Source: Channa striata (taxonomy: Eukaryota; Chordata; Actinopteri; Anabantiformes; Channidae). From it: 64,000 nt of DNA. Position 1 is the stretch's first letter. Every line of letters starts with the position of its first letter. The stretch lies in NCBI GenBank assembly GCA_033026295.1, contig CM065189.1, positions 3,972,951 to 4,036,950 on the forward strand, in the 5' to 3' direction. The position numbers and the translations under genes were made by a program. The notes beneath the pieces were generated by a model. The model was not told the origin of the DNA. It saw only the letters and a program-made list of their open reading frames with translations, and made no database searches. Below, one piece after another: positions 34,685-46,114 of this stretch.

Positions 34685-35399
34685 AGACTCAAATGCAAGT
34701 TCATATTGTAACAAACACAGAAACAATCACACACACACACACCAAGCACAATGTCCCAGAAGTCCCAATGACTTATTTTTGGTGGATTTCAAAAGAACTC
34801 CTTTGGGCTCAGAATCCTGCCTGGGGTATACACATACACACATACACTGCACCCCCCCCCCAACCCAAAAAAGATGAAACAATTCAAAACATGTAAATTA
34901 CAATAACATTGTCTCAAATCAAAGGATTTTTTTTGTAATTTAGCGCCACAGTAGTGGACTAGACACTCACTCCCCCAGAGGTGGAACATAAGAGAGAATT
35001 GTGTAATTGATTCCTGAAAAATCTCAATTTGATTGAAAAATTCAGTCATTGCAATTTATTCATTATCCCAAAGCAGCGGCTAAAAAGACCCAGAGCATAA
35101 AAGACGTCAAACACTTGACATTCACAGTCATAGCTCATGAGTGTAAATCTCAGGAATATCTAGAGCATTTGTTCGTTCCAGCCTGTGGTGCTCTGGCTCT
35201 GGTGAGTTAGCATTAGCACCATCTTAGCATCTATCTAGAAGTCCAATTCATAATTGATCACAACATATGAACATCTGCAGTGGCACCTTTTTACATTTCA
35301 AATATACTGAAACTCCACCATACTAAGCTTTATGCCAAAAGTGTGTTTCTTAAACTTCTTTGTTTATAATAGAAGAAGCATTCACTATTAAAATCATAC
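34683..35399. other. Unassigned DNA
   Basis: A C-homopolymer of ten bases (34852-34861) and short CA runs are present. No gene is recognised. Confidence 0.45.
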
Positions 35400-35660
35400 T
35401 TCATGGGGGGCCAGAGCCTATCCCAGGTGTCATTGGGCAAAAGGTGGGGCACATCTTGGACAGGCTTCAGTCTGTTTCAGGGCCAACACCGAGAGACATT
35501 CACAGACAAACTGTCCATGCTCACCGACAGACATTTTACTGACATATTTAACCTAATGTGCATGTGTTTGGACTGTGGGGAGAAACCCAGACAAGCACTG
35601 AGAGAACATTCAAACTCCACATGGAAAGGCCACAGCTGCACCACCACTGTTCTGCTGTAG
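35400..35660 (-). mobile_element. tRNA-headed SINE with conserved core, minus orientation
   Basis: On the plus strand the copy reads in the antisense order familiar from fish genomes: CCAGAGCCTATCCCAGGTGTCATTGGGC, GACAGGCTTCAGTCTGTTTCAGGGCCAACAC (both shown only in part by key words GCCTATCCCAG and AGGGCCAACAC), then TTTGGACTGTGGGGAGAAAC and AACATTCAAACTCCACATGG. The tRNA-like head at the right end is degraded. It belongs to a different SINE family from the one at 19.7 kb. Confidence 0.8.
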
Positions 35661-36243
35661 AAGCATCTTCTGTCGTTTTACTCAGTACAACAACTCAGTA
35701 GACCTTTATCTTAAATAATTCAGGTTGCACTCTTCATCTTTTTTTGGTGTTGATGTATGAAATTGTCAGCCATGTCAAGTTCTACATTTAAATGTGACTA
35801 TTTTTTTCAAATGGAAATGTAGAATAAAATACACAAGGTTATGCCAGTTATTAAGTTTGAGTGAGGAAGAACAAGCAATATTATTCAAAGTTTAGATCAC
35901 AAACTGCTGTTATGCTGACTGTGAGAGAGCACATGCACCATGAGCCACACGACTCAGGGCAAACACATGCCATTAAGCAATAGCTGCCTGCACAGTCCAC
36001 ATGAACCTTTATAAAATCAGATCACTTTTTTAAAGAAGTATGCTGGTGTTATGCCATTCACTGTAAATAAAACATCACTCGCGCAAACAAACACACAAAA
36101 CAGCAGCGATCACAGCTGTAATTTATTTATTTTTGACTTAATTTGGTGGCGTCCCTTTAACCGATAGCCAATCACATTATGGTGCTGGTTACGTCAGCAT
36201 GGCAGAGTTATTACGTGTTAAAGGAGAGAGGGCACGAGCAACA

Positions 36244-36244
<1 letters not shown>

Positions 36245-36274
<30 letters not shown>
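36245..36274. repeat. (TG)15 microsatellite
   Basis: A perfect TG run. Confidence 0.97.
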
Positions 36275-36275
<1 letters not shown>

Positions 36276-36381
36276 ACGTTTGTCTGTGTTCATCTCAAGG
36301 GGATTTTAGCCAGATGTCAAACTGAAGTTACAGCCACAACTCAACTCAGCAGCTGGGTGCCACTTCAAACGTTCTCTTTCT

Positions 36382-36440
36382 ATGTGTGTGTGTGTGTGTG
36401 CGTGTGTGTGTGTACATGTTTGTGTGTGCATGTGTGTATG
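36382..36440. repeat. Imperfect GT tract
   Basis: GT repeats are broken by CG, ACA and CA units; this is an older microsatellite about 110 bases from the perfect one. Confidence 0.9.
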
Positions 36441-37385
36441 TGTACACTCACCAGCAGTGCTTTCATCTGTACACCTACCGTGAAACTCTGTGGGGGGCCT
36501 CGGGTTACTGAGTGCTCACACTTACACTCACACTCACACAGGGCTGGGGCAGCATGTTGAGCAGTCCTGCCTTCACACTGGTGAGCATCACGGTGTTGTG
36601 AGTAGAATGCTCAGGAATGGCTGAAAAACTGTTCATCTACTGCTGCTAGCTTATGTATAAACGTGCAATGCACAACAAAGAAACTAAAAATAGAGCACAG
36701 GTACACTAAATTACTTTTTACATTGGTGATACAACAGCATTAGTAACACACCAGTATTTTAAAATGTTTGCCATGAGTAAGCCTAAGGGGCTTTCACTTT
36801 TGAGTTTCAAAAGCAGTAAAAAACCACCCCAATAATGGGAGGAATGGTGAGAGACAGGATGACATCACAAAGTGATTAAGTGCTTTGTATGTAGGTATGG
36901 TGCAGTATGATCCAAATTTTCAATCTTCAGATGTGGACAGTGTCATTGGGCCAACACAGACTGCTGATCAGCCCTAGTTTGTTCAAACACCTTTGAGCTG
37001 CTAAAATTTGGCTCTGTGTATATAATTCTGTAATTGCACATGCTCAATAGCATATTTTTTTATCAACAATTAAATGAAAGCTGAGAGTTGACACTTTAGG
37101 TGGATCACAATGGTTTCATCTCAAAACTTTGGTGTACGAATTGTTGTAACCTGTGTCATTGTTCAAACACTAGAAAGCCCCTGTTAGAAAAAATGTTGTT
37201 CTACAACAATAAGATTTACTCCATTACCTCCAAAACTAGTTCATTGTTTTTGATTATTACAGTATTTATATTGGCTGGACAAAAACACCTGTCAGTGTGT
37301 GCAGCAGATTTCAGCAGCATTGAATTAAATACTCCAAAGTGTGCATAAATGAAACCTAATGTTAATTTCACACTGATGGTGTAGT

Positions 37386-37607
37386 AAATGGTCTGCACTT
37401 ATATAGACCTTTTCTACCCATTGGTGCCCAAACCACATCAGTAGGGAGCTGATATGCACATAGCCCACACTCACCAGGATCTACTAAGTTTGGGTCCTGT
37501 GTCTACCTCTAGGACACGTCAACATGTGACCAGAGGAGCCAGCGATTGCACCCATAACCCTGTCATTGGTGGATGACTGCTCTACCTCCTGCACCACAGG
37601 TGCCCCT
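37386..37607 (-). mobile_element. tRNA-headed teleost SINE, minus orientation, nearly complete
   Basis: Read on the complement from 37607: a tRNA-like head with GTAGAGCAGTCATCCACCAA (A box region) and GGGTTATGGGTGCAATCGC (B box region), then CACATGTTGACGTGTCCTAG, and a 3' end with AAAAGGTCTATATAAGTGCAG and ACCATTTAC. This order and these words match the family of the 19.74 kb copy, and here the head is preserved. Confidence 0.82.
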
Positions 37608-38194
37608 GAAAACTGGATTCTTTTCTACAGCAGCAGATTACTTGCATCTATAGATAAAATAGTTATATCAGCAATAAATGTTTTAAGTTTACAAACTGAC
37701 CATACACATCAGGCAGGGTGAAACTATAAATTAACATGGCCACAACTGTAGAGGAATTTAATGCAATCCAAACCGATGCTTATGAATGAATTAATTCTGT
37801 TGAGTTGCTAAAAATGTCCTACCTCATGTCCCACTGACTGCAAGTTACCCAATAGCACAGCAATTGCTTCTGTTATTAACCTCGATCTATATTTGTGTGA
37901 CAAATCTATGGTGTAGGTCTTCCTCAGAAACTAGCAGTTGTGACAAAGCAAACTGCAAGAACTTGAAAACCTCAATCCATTCATTGTTCATACCTGTCTC
38001 CTCGGACATTTGCTCTTATCTGACCAACTGCAGTTCAATAACCAAAAATTCGGTAATGAACTTTAGTACAACATCTTTGTCAAATTTAAAGTTGGTGTTA
38101 GCTTCCTTCAGTTGCTATTTCTCTTTTATTTTTGCATGCTCTAAATAGAAATGAGTCAACAACTTACAAGTCAAAATGAATCAGTACATGAGCA

Positions 38195-38300
38195 CAGCTC
38201 ATAACAGCATTGGAACAGCACCAGAGGTGCACAGCACCACTTACTGACAAACCAACCTGAGTGTAGCCAGGATCAATTACAGGAAAGCCTATGAGTCCAT
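38195..38300 (+). pseudogene. Possible R4-type reverse transcriptase scrap
   Basis: The plus strand around 38271-38310 encodes INYRKAYESMSH, close to the IDYKKAYDSMPH-type motif-A block expected in R4/Dong reverse transcriptases. The surrounding 38160-38330 translation is broken and only this block is convincing. A chance match cannot be excluded. Confidence 0.35.
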
Positions 38301-39089
38301 GTCACATTGAAAGGAATGCTATGAGGGCTGGCTCCGGTGCAGACTATTCTGCCAACTTCCAACATTGCTTCATCTTACCATCATGTAGCATGTACGCCAG
38401 AGTGGGGGTAACCTCCACGTTGTCAGCATTCCCTACTTTCTGAAACAATCCACCATTAACCTCCCCAGGACCAGGATAACAAGAAGACCTTTTGCTCCCT
38501 ACAAAGGAGGTGTGAGTTAAAACAACAAACCATCATCTAGTTTGTGGACTTCAGATCAATCAATAGTAGAGAATACACATTTCTTGGTTTGCACTCACAC
38601 AATTACATTAATCTGCCAAATTCCCCCTTTCTTTATAACTTACCAGGCGCCAAAATGTCCCTTAAATTACACTTGCTAAGGCTCTCTTATCAAGATTTTA
38701 CCAGCTGTCCCTGGAAGGAATTTACAGGGCAGCCATAAAGTTATAAATGCAAGTTCTTGTGGAAGAAGGGCTTGTTTTGATTCAAACTACAAAACCGGTA
38801 CAAAAAAGCTGTCAAAAATTCATAAGATTCATTCCACTGTATTCAGGAGGCCATTTGGTAAAAGTAGATGCAACAGACGTACAACAAAGAACCGCTGAAT
38901 TATAGATTTATAGGATTAATCCATAGTATTGAGAGTGGAATAATCCTTTGATTTGCATCTGTTCATCAGAATCCACACATGCATGTAATATGAAACATGA
39001 ACCAATATATGATGCTATCACGTAGTTTAAGCATTTTAACCTCCATGGTAATTTGAATATTAGAGAAGTTGTAATATGTTACTTTGCTT
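38301..39089. other. Unassigned DNA
   Basis: It lies between the reverse transcriptase scrap and the LTR-like block. No feature is recognised; the frame at 38544-38738 has no domain. Confidence 0.4.
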
Positions 39090-40285
39090 TATGTGGTGAA
39101 ATTTCGGGCTTGATGAAAGGTGTAATTTGATCTAGGAGGGACAAAAACAGGCATCGTGGCAAATTTCAAATCGATGGCTCAAACACACCCCTGCTCCTTG
39201 ACGACACCCCGTTAACTTGACGACAAGTTAAAATCTCAATTTTCACTTGGTCGAGTTTACGCGAGTTTAGAATTCCAACCTGAATAACAAAAGAGGCTCA
39301 GTTAAAAAAGCTTAACTGATGTCGTCAAGAAGAAAATTTTCCATATTATTTTATAGCGGGCTACATTGTTTTCTCTCCTTTCTTATCTTTGTAATTCACG
39401 TTTGACGACTCGAACTGTAAGAGAACCTCAGATCTTTGTTTTTTAATTTGAAAGCCATTCCAAATTACTCTAAATTGAACCCGAAGATTTTTAGTCAATA
39501 TTCATATTTTTATTAACTATTATTGTTGAATTATTTCAATTCAACATCATCGGCTTCACTTTTACAACAACATGGCCCCCTTTTATGGGTCATATTCCAG
39601 ATGTGGAATATTTCCCCCAACCGGACAACAAGCACCTCTGTAAGTTGGACCAACCTAGCAGAGCCTGAAGATGACTATCTGTTTTGGTATTTTACCCAAA
39701 ACCCAAACTGAGGCGGTACTTCTGCTCACCACGAGAATTGGTACAGACAACGACAGTTTGGCAAAAGCGACCTCCAGCAGCTAAAGGCAAGGCTAAGTTT
39801 CCCTTATGTCTACGAGGTCTGGTGTCTATACATAAGCCGCTGGCACAATTGAGCCTTTCAAAAGTTACAAGCATTTTTCACGTTATTTAGAGGTAAATAG
39901 TAACTGAGTACCTTTCCTCTAGCCTAGAGTCACCCTACACTTACGTATTGGATTTATTTAACTGTTTAATTAGAATTGGTTATTTCATGTTTTTTTGTCC
40001 ATTCGTTTATATATTTTGTTTCCATGCACAAATATCTATATCTACCCACATACTCTGTAGATTAGACCAAAAAATAATTAAAAAAGCTGGTTCTTTGTTC
40101 ATATTTGTTCAGAGAAACAGACAAAAGGTCCCTAAAAATGGAAGACAGTCAAATCCTATTGTTTCCTTAACGTGTTCTTTTGTTTAACCAAAGTAACTGA
40201 TTATCGGATCATAAAATGTCTCTAATAAAATAACTTTTGAACTATAGTTTGGTTCGGTTTATAGAACCTGGTGCCCCAATTCAAG
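39090..40285 (+). other. LTR-like block of unknown type
   Basis: This block differs from its surroundings. It repeats a CTTGACGACA/TTGACGACTC/TCGTCAAG word several times between 39198 and 39412, includes a short palindrome GTTAAAAAAGCTTAAC (39301-39316), has an AATAAAATAA polyadenylation-like signal at 40226-40235, and ends before TGGTGCCCCAATTC (40268-40281), which could be read as a primer-binding-site-like TGG start. No second copy, gag or pol is visible, so a solo LTR or another repeat is equally possible. Confidence 0.25.
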
Positions 40286-40494
40286 GAATATTAATGTTTA
40301 CATTAATATCAAATTACATGTGGCATCGCTACATCAGGATCAGGTTTAAGTTTGTTTTACCCTGCTAGTTTCATACACCAGAACAAGCACCAATTCACTT
40401 ACATTACATTCACTTCCATCACTTTGATCAGCTCTGAACTTGGCCTGAAGCTGCTAAGTTCCACGATCGGACTGGCTCTGGGCTTGTCCCTTGT

Positions 40495-40765
40495 TGTTGG
40501 CTTTTAACATCAGAAGAACCTTTATTCGTCACTGTGCACATCCATGTTACAATGAAATTTGTCCTCTGCATTTAACCCATCGCTCTAGGGGGAGCGATGG
40601 GCAGCCGCCACCGGGCCCAGGGATATGGTGGGGGTGTCTCACACAGGGACACACCTGGTGGGTAGGCTGGGGATTTTTATTTTTTTTTAAATGGTAGGTT
40701 GGGATTTGATCCAATACCATTCATATACTATCCAGCTGCTCTATCCATTGAGCGATCAGGACCAG
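40495..40765 (-). mobile_element. tRNA-headed SINE with L2-type tail, minus orientation
   Basis: On the complement from 40765: CTCAATGGATAGAGCAGCTGG (A-box region, key part GGATAGAGCAGCTGG) and GGATCAAATCCC (B-box region). The body follows with ACACCCCCACCATATCCC and ends at AATTTCATTGTAACATGGA near 40530, a 3' end like that of L2-group LINEs, which would have mobilised it. The antisense GCATTTAACCCATCGCTC segment (40568-40585) is also typical of this fish SINE. Confidence 0.75.
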
Positions 40766-40984
40766 CAATCAATAATGTTATACTTGTGGTCAACTGGAAC
40801 TGTCCACATAGAAAAAAAATTATTGAGACTTATTGAGACGCTCCTTATAAATAAAGTGCCACTGGAGTTTCTGTAATTGGTGATCACTGTGCTGTGGTGG
40901 CTGTCAGAAACACCTAAACCAGTAAAGGAAAACCACGTGTCTTTGTAAACAGGGCTTTCAAAGATTTTAATGAACAAATATTTC

Positions 40985-43300
40985 TTTTTGTTTAGAAAAG
41001 TTAGTTATTGGAGGAACAAAAAATTACTGTAATACCAGATGTTGAATTAGCCTAGTCTTATTTCTATGAGGATCTTAACAATATTGGAAATAAACATGTA
41101 CCACTCCAAAATCCATAATAAAAGACAAGGGGTATTCCTTGGTTTTCCTCTGCACTTTTAAATATCATTCATCAACACAATAAAGCGCTGCAAAAAGAAG
41201 GACCCATAGGTCTTATTGAGGCCTGGCTTACTTTTAGAATGTTAAGAAAAAAATTCTATTTTCTTAATAAAAAAAAATCGAATGCTAAGTACTTACATTA
41301 CGTTACTGCTGACAGCCTCAATGACCCTAAATGTTTTTGGGAAACTATTAAATGTCTCCCTGTGAGTGACAAAACTCAGTCCTTGCCTAGTTATGTTGTT
41401 TGTCATTAATAATAGATGAATTAAATCAACATGAAATGGTAAACTGTTTCGATGAACATTTCATATCTTCTGGATCATTAAATAATCCTACTGGTAATTT
41501 GGCAGCAAATAGTTGTGCCCCTGTATTATTGGGCCATTTCACTTACAGTTTTAAGTGTTTTTTCTCTTCAGGAGTTTTAGAAAAAACTTACATTTTTAGA
41601 CATTAAGAAAACACATGGCTCAGATCAAATTGTACACTTTTGTTTTTAAATTGCTGGAACATCTTTGCAGAGTCTCAAGCTATTCCTTAAATTTGGAAAT
41701 CTGCTTTTGTAGTCCAACTGTGTAAAAGGAGGGAAACGAAAAGAATTACAGACAAATTTTAAAACTGTCCATCTTATCCAAAATTTTTGAAGGTCTGATT
41801 ATAAACAGCTATAAATGTTTTTCAATTTACATGGCCATCAGATCAAATTTTGTATGCACAGAGATTTTTTCTATGTTTTTCTAAGATTGCTGGAACATTC
41901 TTTGCAGAGTCTCAAAAATACGGTAATATTTTTACACCCTAAATTTGGAAATCTGATGCTTTTTAATTTGAAGCCATCGATCTGGCTGTCCGTAAAGTGG
42001 TTTCAATGCTCAGGAGGAAGATGAATAGCGATTTGTGCTTTCAAAGAATTTAATAGTTGCAGACAAAAAGTTGGTTTGGTGTTCAAAAAGAAAAATAAAG
42101 CTGGTTTTAGTGCACCCATCTTATCTGTTTTGTGTGAAAATTTTCAGGTTCAAAACACTTATGTCTTTTTATAAAACAGCAATAAATGTTTTCCTTTGGC
42201 AAACAAGCCATTTATTTATAACAAGGACGTTTTTGTCGGCTGTAATTTTGATACCAGCCACACATACACGTCTTTAGTCAAAACAGGATAGAACATCCTC
42301 ATGAAGAAAATGAGTATAACACTACTCAGCCTGGATATTGCAATATCAAATATGTTTTCTTTTTAAATTTTAGTAAAACTAATGTTTCTTCTGAAGAAAA
42401 ACATAACACTACTACAGCAATATCAAAGGTTGTAAATAATGTTTCTTCTTCCCAACATCAGGAACAATGTGCTTCTATGAAAGCATTTGACTAAGTTGAT
42501 CATCTGAAATAGAGCCTTCTACCTATTGTGCTCTCAGAACAAGCAGTTGGTCAGGATACTAACTAACTTTCCAACAGAACCCAGTGTGTTAAGTGTCCTG
42601 CCAATTATCAGGGGTGTGCCTCAAGTTTTTATTCTTGGCCCAGTTCTCTTTACTATTTATATAAGTAACATGGGACTTGATGTAACAGATGTATATTGTT
42701 ATTTTTATGCAGATAATATGGTTATCTATTCTTTTACATCAGCACTTGTTGAAGATGTTAACCACTTACAGTTTGTCTTCAACACTGTTTTAACACTTTG
42801 ACTTTAAACTGTCTCTTAATGCAAAGTAAAGTTGTCTTGTTTTCTAAATGTGAAAAGCAGCAGGATCTTTCCCTAGTGGTCACCCCATGGCTTTGTCATT
42901 GAGCTTGTTAAATCTTTTAAATATTATAATTGATGATTCTTTAACATGCAAACCTCATATTAACTCTCTAGTTTAAAAGTTGCACCTCACATTTGGTTAC
43001 ATTGGGTATTTATTTAAGAGATAGGGTGTTTCACTTTTAATGCAAGAAAGATACTTGTCACTGCTGTAGCAGTTCCTACAACTGATGTACTATGAAGATG
43101 TTATATATATGTGTGCCCCTGTCCTAATCTGGATTTAGTTTTTTATGCTTCCTTATGCTTCATAACAAATTGTCAAACTTGTCATTGTAAATCGTATTTC
43201 AAAGTGGATGGCCTGCTCTAGCAACTGGCCAGCTTATGCGTTGGTACAGACTTGTATATAAGGCTCTTCTTGGTTTGCTCCCTTCATATTGGACTGTGTA
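40985..43300 (+). mobile_element. Decayed L2/CR1/Rex1-group LINE with internal duplications
   Basis: Fragments of one reverse transcriptase polyprotein occur in order on the plus strand: a pre-RT block (about 41150-41600, with ADSLNDPKCFWETIKCLPVS and EMVNCFDEHFISSGSL), a broken fingers region (41600-42130), a KHNTTTAISKVVNN block with MKAFD (about 42400-42500), the palm (42526-42801), and C-terminal scraps to about 43300 (LGLLPSYWT-like words). Stops and frame changes are frequent. Two segments are duplicated: 41605-41700 resembles 41830-41965, and 42315-42365 resembles 42400-42445. The element cannot be active. Confidence 0.75.
42526..42801 (+). pseudogene. LINE reverse transcriptase palm with altered catalytic box
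   Basis: A 91-codon frame has the motif-B region RGVPQVFILGPVLFTIYIS (residues 29-47) and the motif-C region FYADNMVIYS (60-69). The family expects Tyr-Ala-Asp-Asp; here the second Asp is Asn. The upstream motif-A block (MKAFD, about 42480-42492) is followed by a stop in its own frame. Protein context places it in the L2/CR1/Rex1 group. Confidence 0.8.
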
Positions 43301-43319
43301 CCTACAGCAGAAGTCTATC

Positions 43320-43470
43320 TCAGGGCTGGAGGGAAGAGACATACAGAGACAACTTTCACACTCACAACTGACTTTGGACTCTCAGAAAAACCAGAGTACC
43401 CAGAGGAAACCCACCTGAACACAGGGAGAACATGCAAACTCCACGCAAAAAGGCTGCAGCAGGCAGGTGC
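43320..43470 (-). mobile_element. SINE fragment (core part), minus orientation
   Basis: The plus strand carries GAGTACCCAGAGGAAACCCA, CACAGGGAGAACATGCAAAC and TCCACGCAAAAAGGC in the same order as the copies at 35.4 and 44.5 kb. The left part is degraded and the tRNA head is absent. It abuts the end of the LINE pseudogene. Confidence 0.75.
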
Positions 43471-44494
43471 AGTATTTTTTAACCAACAAGTGTCTGGTGT
43501 TTAATGTTGAAGCATAATGATGTGTAATTAGGATACTTCTAATTATATTAGGTTGAATTTGTTGCCTGCAATACTTTCGTGATTATTTCTTCACTTCACT
43601 TTGATGTATGCCCAACAATCACTTTTTGTGTCATTATCACTGTAAATTCAGTGAGCTGTACTTTGGCTGTTGTGGTTAACACTCATTATTTTTTTTTTAA
43701 TAATCCATGTACTAGTACTAGGAGGCTGTGCTATGAGAAAACATCATGCTTCCTTTACTGTAAAACTGCAAAAGCATTTGCTATTATGGTAGAAAAAATG
43801 TGTAACTAAATCTATAATTACTTTATCGATATTATATTTGTATTGTATCAACCACAATGTCTTAAAGGATTACGGCAGTAAGTGGGATTTAATCATCAGG
43901 ATGAAACTTAATCAGAAAAAGGCATTGAAGCAGGAAGATGAGATGGGAAGACAGGCATTTGAAGCAGAGCTAATTGTATGTTTTTATTCTATAGTCTTGA
44001 AAAGTTTCCTGTGGTAAATAAATACCTTTGTGAAATAATGCACACAAACACACACACACAGAAGTGCCATTCTATTTCACCTTGCCAAAAACCTTCCTAA
44101 ATCCATTTGCCACTCCATAAGAACATTTCTGCCAATGGATACAATTTTGGAATTTAATTCATGCATACTTTGGAATCTCCAAAGAATAGTTGGCAGCAGT
44201 TAAAATAAAAAAAATCTAATACAAAAAAAAATACCAAACATAAATAATTTTCTTTGTTCTCCTTTTTTCTAACGTTTCCAAAGTTTCGCAGAATAGAGCA
44301 AAATGTATAAATAAAAAGAAAATGTAATTTGTTCCAGGCAAAACATGTATCTGTTACTTGAATTGTCAGTACTACAGAAACACTTTAGGACAATAAAGTG
44401 ACATTCTACACACTTAAGTTGTAACTTTGTTGAGTTAACTTTAGATAACTTTAATTTCTCCATTCATCATTTATGCCACTTATCTTTCCAGAGG
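43471..44494. other. Unassigned AT-rich DNA
   Basis: No recognised feature; a short CA run lies at 44048-44060. Confidence 0.45.
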
Positions 44495-44720
44495 TCACAG
44501 GGTTGGACAGAGCCATTTCCGGGTGACACTGGGAGAGAGATGGAGTACACCCTGAATAAGTCGCTTGTCTATCACAGGGTTGACACAAACAACCATTCAT
44601 GCTTACAATTATGGGTTAAGTTGAACCAGCTGCATGGCTTTGGTGTGTAGGGGAAACTGGAGTACTCCACACAGAAAAGGCATTGGATTCAAACCCATGA
44701 CTTTCATGCTGTAGAGTAAT
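44495..44720 (-). mobile_element. tRNA-headed SINE with conserved core, minus orientation, degraded
   Basis: The plus strand reads CGGGTGACACTGGGAGAGAG, GAGTACACCCTGAATAAGTC, CTATCACAGGGTTGACACA, then GGAAACTGGAGTACTCCACAC and ATTCAAACCCATGACTTTC (complement of the B-box region). The order matches the 35.4 kb copy; the central part is diverged. Confidence 0.7.
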
Positions 44721-45597
44721 AGCTTGATTTAGGTACCTGTCAGTGCTGACACAAATCTCTAGAACTGGCTTAGGACATCTGTGAAACATAAAAAAATATT
44801 ATTGTGATGCTACAGCTGTGATCTAGTATGTAGCATGTCAGTAAGTCTGAGACAGTGATTGTTGTATCTGCTCCTGCTCCACCTGATTCTAGAATGAGGC
44901 TAAGGACGTTTTGCTTCACTCATCCTCATTGTCACATTCCCATTGCGTCTCTATCCTTTCGAATATGTATCAGCTCCATTTCCTATCCTCCAACCACCAG
45001 TCCCCCACCCACCCACTGTGCTGCACCCTTTTCTTGCTCTTGATGTTTTGCTTGCTGGCTGCTTTTAAAAGAAAGGTTGAAGCTTGAATATCTCATTCCT
45101 CCACAGTTCTATCAGGGCTAATAGACATAGATCTGGCACTGTTGTCAGTCATACTGAATGTCACATTTAAAATCCTATGTGTTTTTTTTTTTTTTTTTTT
45201 TCTAAGCATATATATTCCAAATATAATCTGAAAATACAGAGATTAAAACAGGCTTCTAAAAAGTGAAAAATAATTCAGACAAAGAAAGTGATTCAACATT
45301 TTTCAATGCTATGTTGATATGCCAAATATAATCTGGTCATTAAATACAGAGATTAAAACAGAGAATAAAAGCACAGTCAACGTGGGCATTACAAAAGTGA
45401 AAAATAATTCAGACAAAGGCAATAAAGCAAACAAGAAAACAAACCTCCAACGAAGACACCAGAAATTGGTTTGGTGGAATAAAGAAGAAACAGCAGCTCT
45501 TCCTCCTTACCCCTCCCAATGCATGCACATAAAATTGTTCACAGACCCTCACTTCAACCATCAGCTACAGGCAACAATACTCCCGGACTACATCAGT
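44721..45597. other. Unassigned DNA with a T20 run
   Basis: It contains a 20-base T run at 45182-45201. Two nearby copies of ATGCCAAATATAATCTG/CCAAATATAATCTG with ACAGAGATTAAAACAG (45216-45252 and 45320-45362) indicate a short tandem-like duplication about 105 bases apart. Confidence 0.5.
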
Positions 45598-45870
45598 GCA
45601 ATGGCTGTTGGTCGAAGAAGGAGAGGAGGCAGAAGGGTGCGTGGTACAGCAATTTGAGAGTAGGGACTCTTAACGTTGGCACAATGACAGGGAAAGGTAG
45701 AGATCAATATTATACCCAGCAGCACAGAATCATGCACTGGAAAAGTCAGAAATACATTCCAAACAGACACTTGGCAACCCAGCATCCTCAGTAACCCACA
45801 AGTTGGCTGTGAGTTAGAAGAGAAAGAGAGATTCTGGAGTGAGTTTGATGAGGTTGTAGAGAGTATCGAT
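45598..45870 (+). mobile_element. RTE LINE fragment, endonuclease start (copy C)
   Basis: 45603-45690 matches the ORF start of RTE copy B at 52118-52240: GTTGGTCGAAGAAGGAGAGG, then GAGAGTAGGGACTCTTAA with GGCACAATGACAGGGAAAGG, encoding VGTLNVGTMTGKGR, the conserved start of the endonuclease domain. After about 100 unrelated bases, 45796-45870 resumes at the CELE-type block (ACAAGTTGGCTGTGAGTTAG) and continues RERFWSEFDEVVESI in a shifted frame. It is a dead scrap with a large internal deletion. Confidence 0.75.
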
Positions 45871-46114
45871 TTAATTGAGGTGTTTGATAGCAGATATTCA
45901 TGGGTCTGGAAAAAAGTGACAGAGCCTGAAGGCTAACAGAAAATACAAGTATGAATGTAATTATGTGGTATATTATTTTACAGACCATTACAGTGCTATC
46001 GCTAAGTGTGATGTGTGTAACATTAAAAGCTGCATTTAAAAAAAAAAATGCAAGTTTCCGTTCTACATATAACCATTACTCCTTAGTCTGCAACCCTTTG
46101 GCTCATCGCCTCAC

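Larger units (their letters stand above)
35661..37385. other. Unassigned DNA with GT microsatellites
   Basis: Two GT tracts are listed separately. The 104-codon frame at 36246-36560 is created by them. Nothing else is recognised. Confidence 0.5.

Noticed and set aside
34587..34896. Thr-His-rich frames
   Set aside because: Translations of the AC/CA microsatellites.
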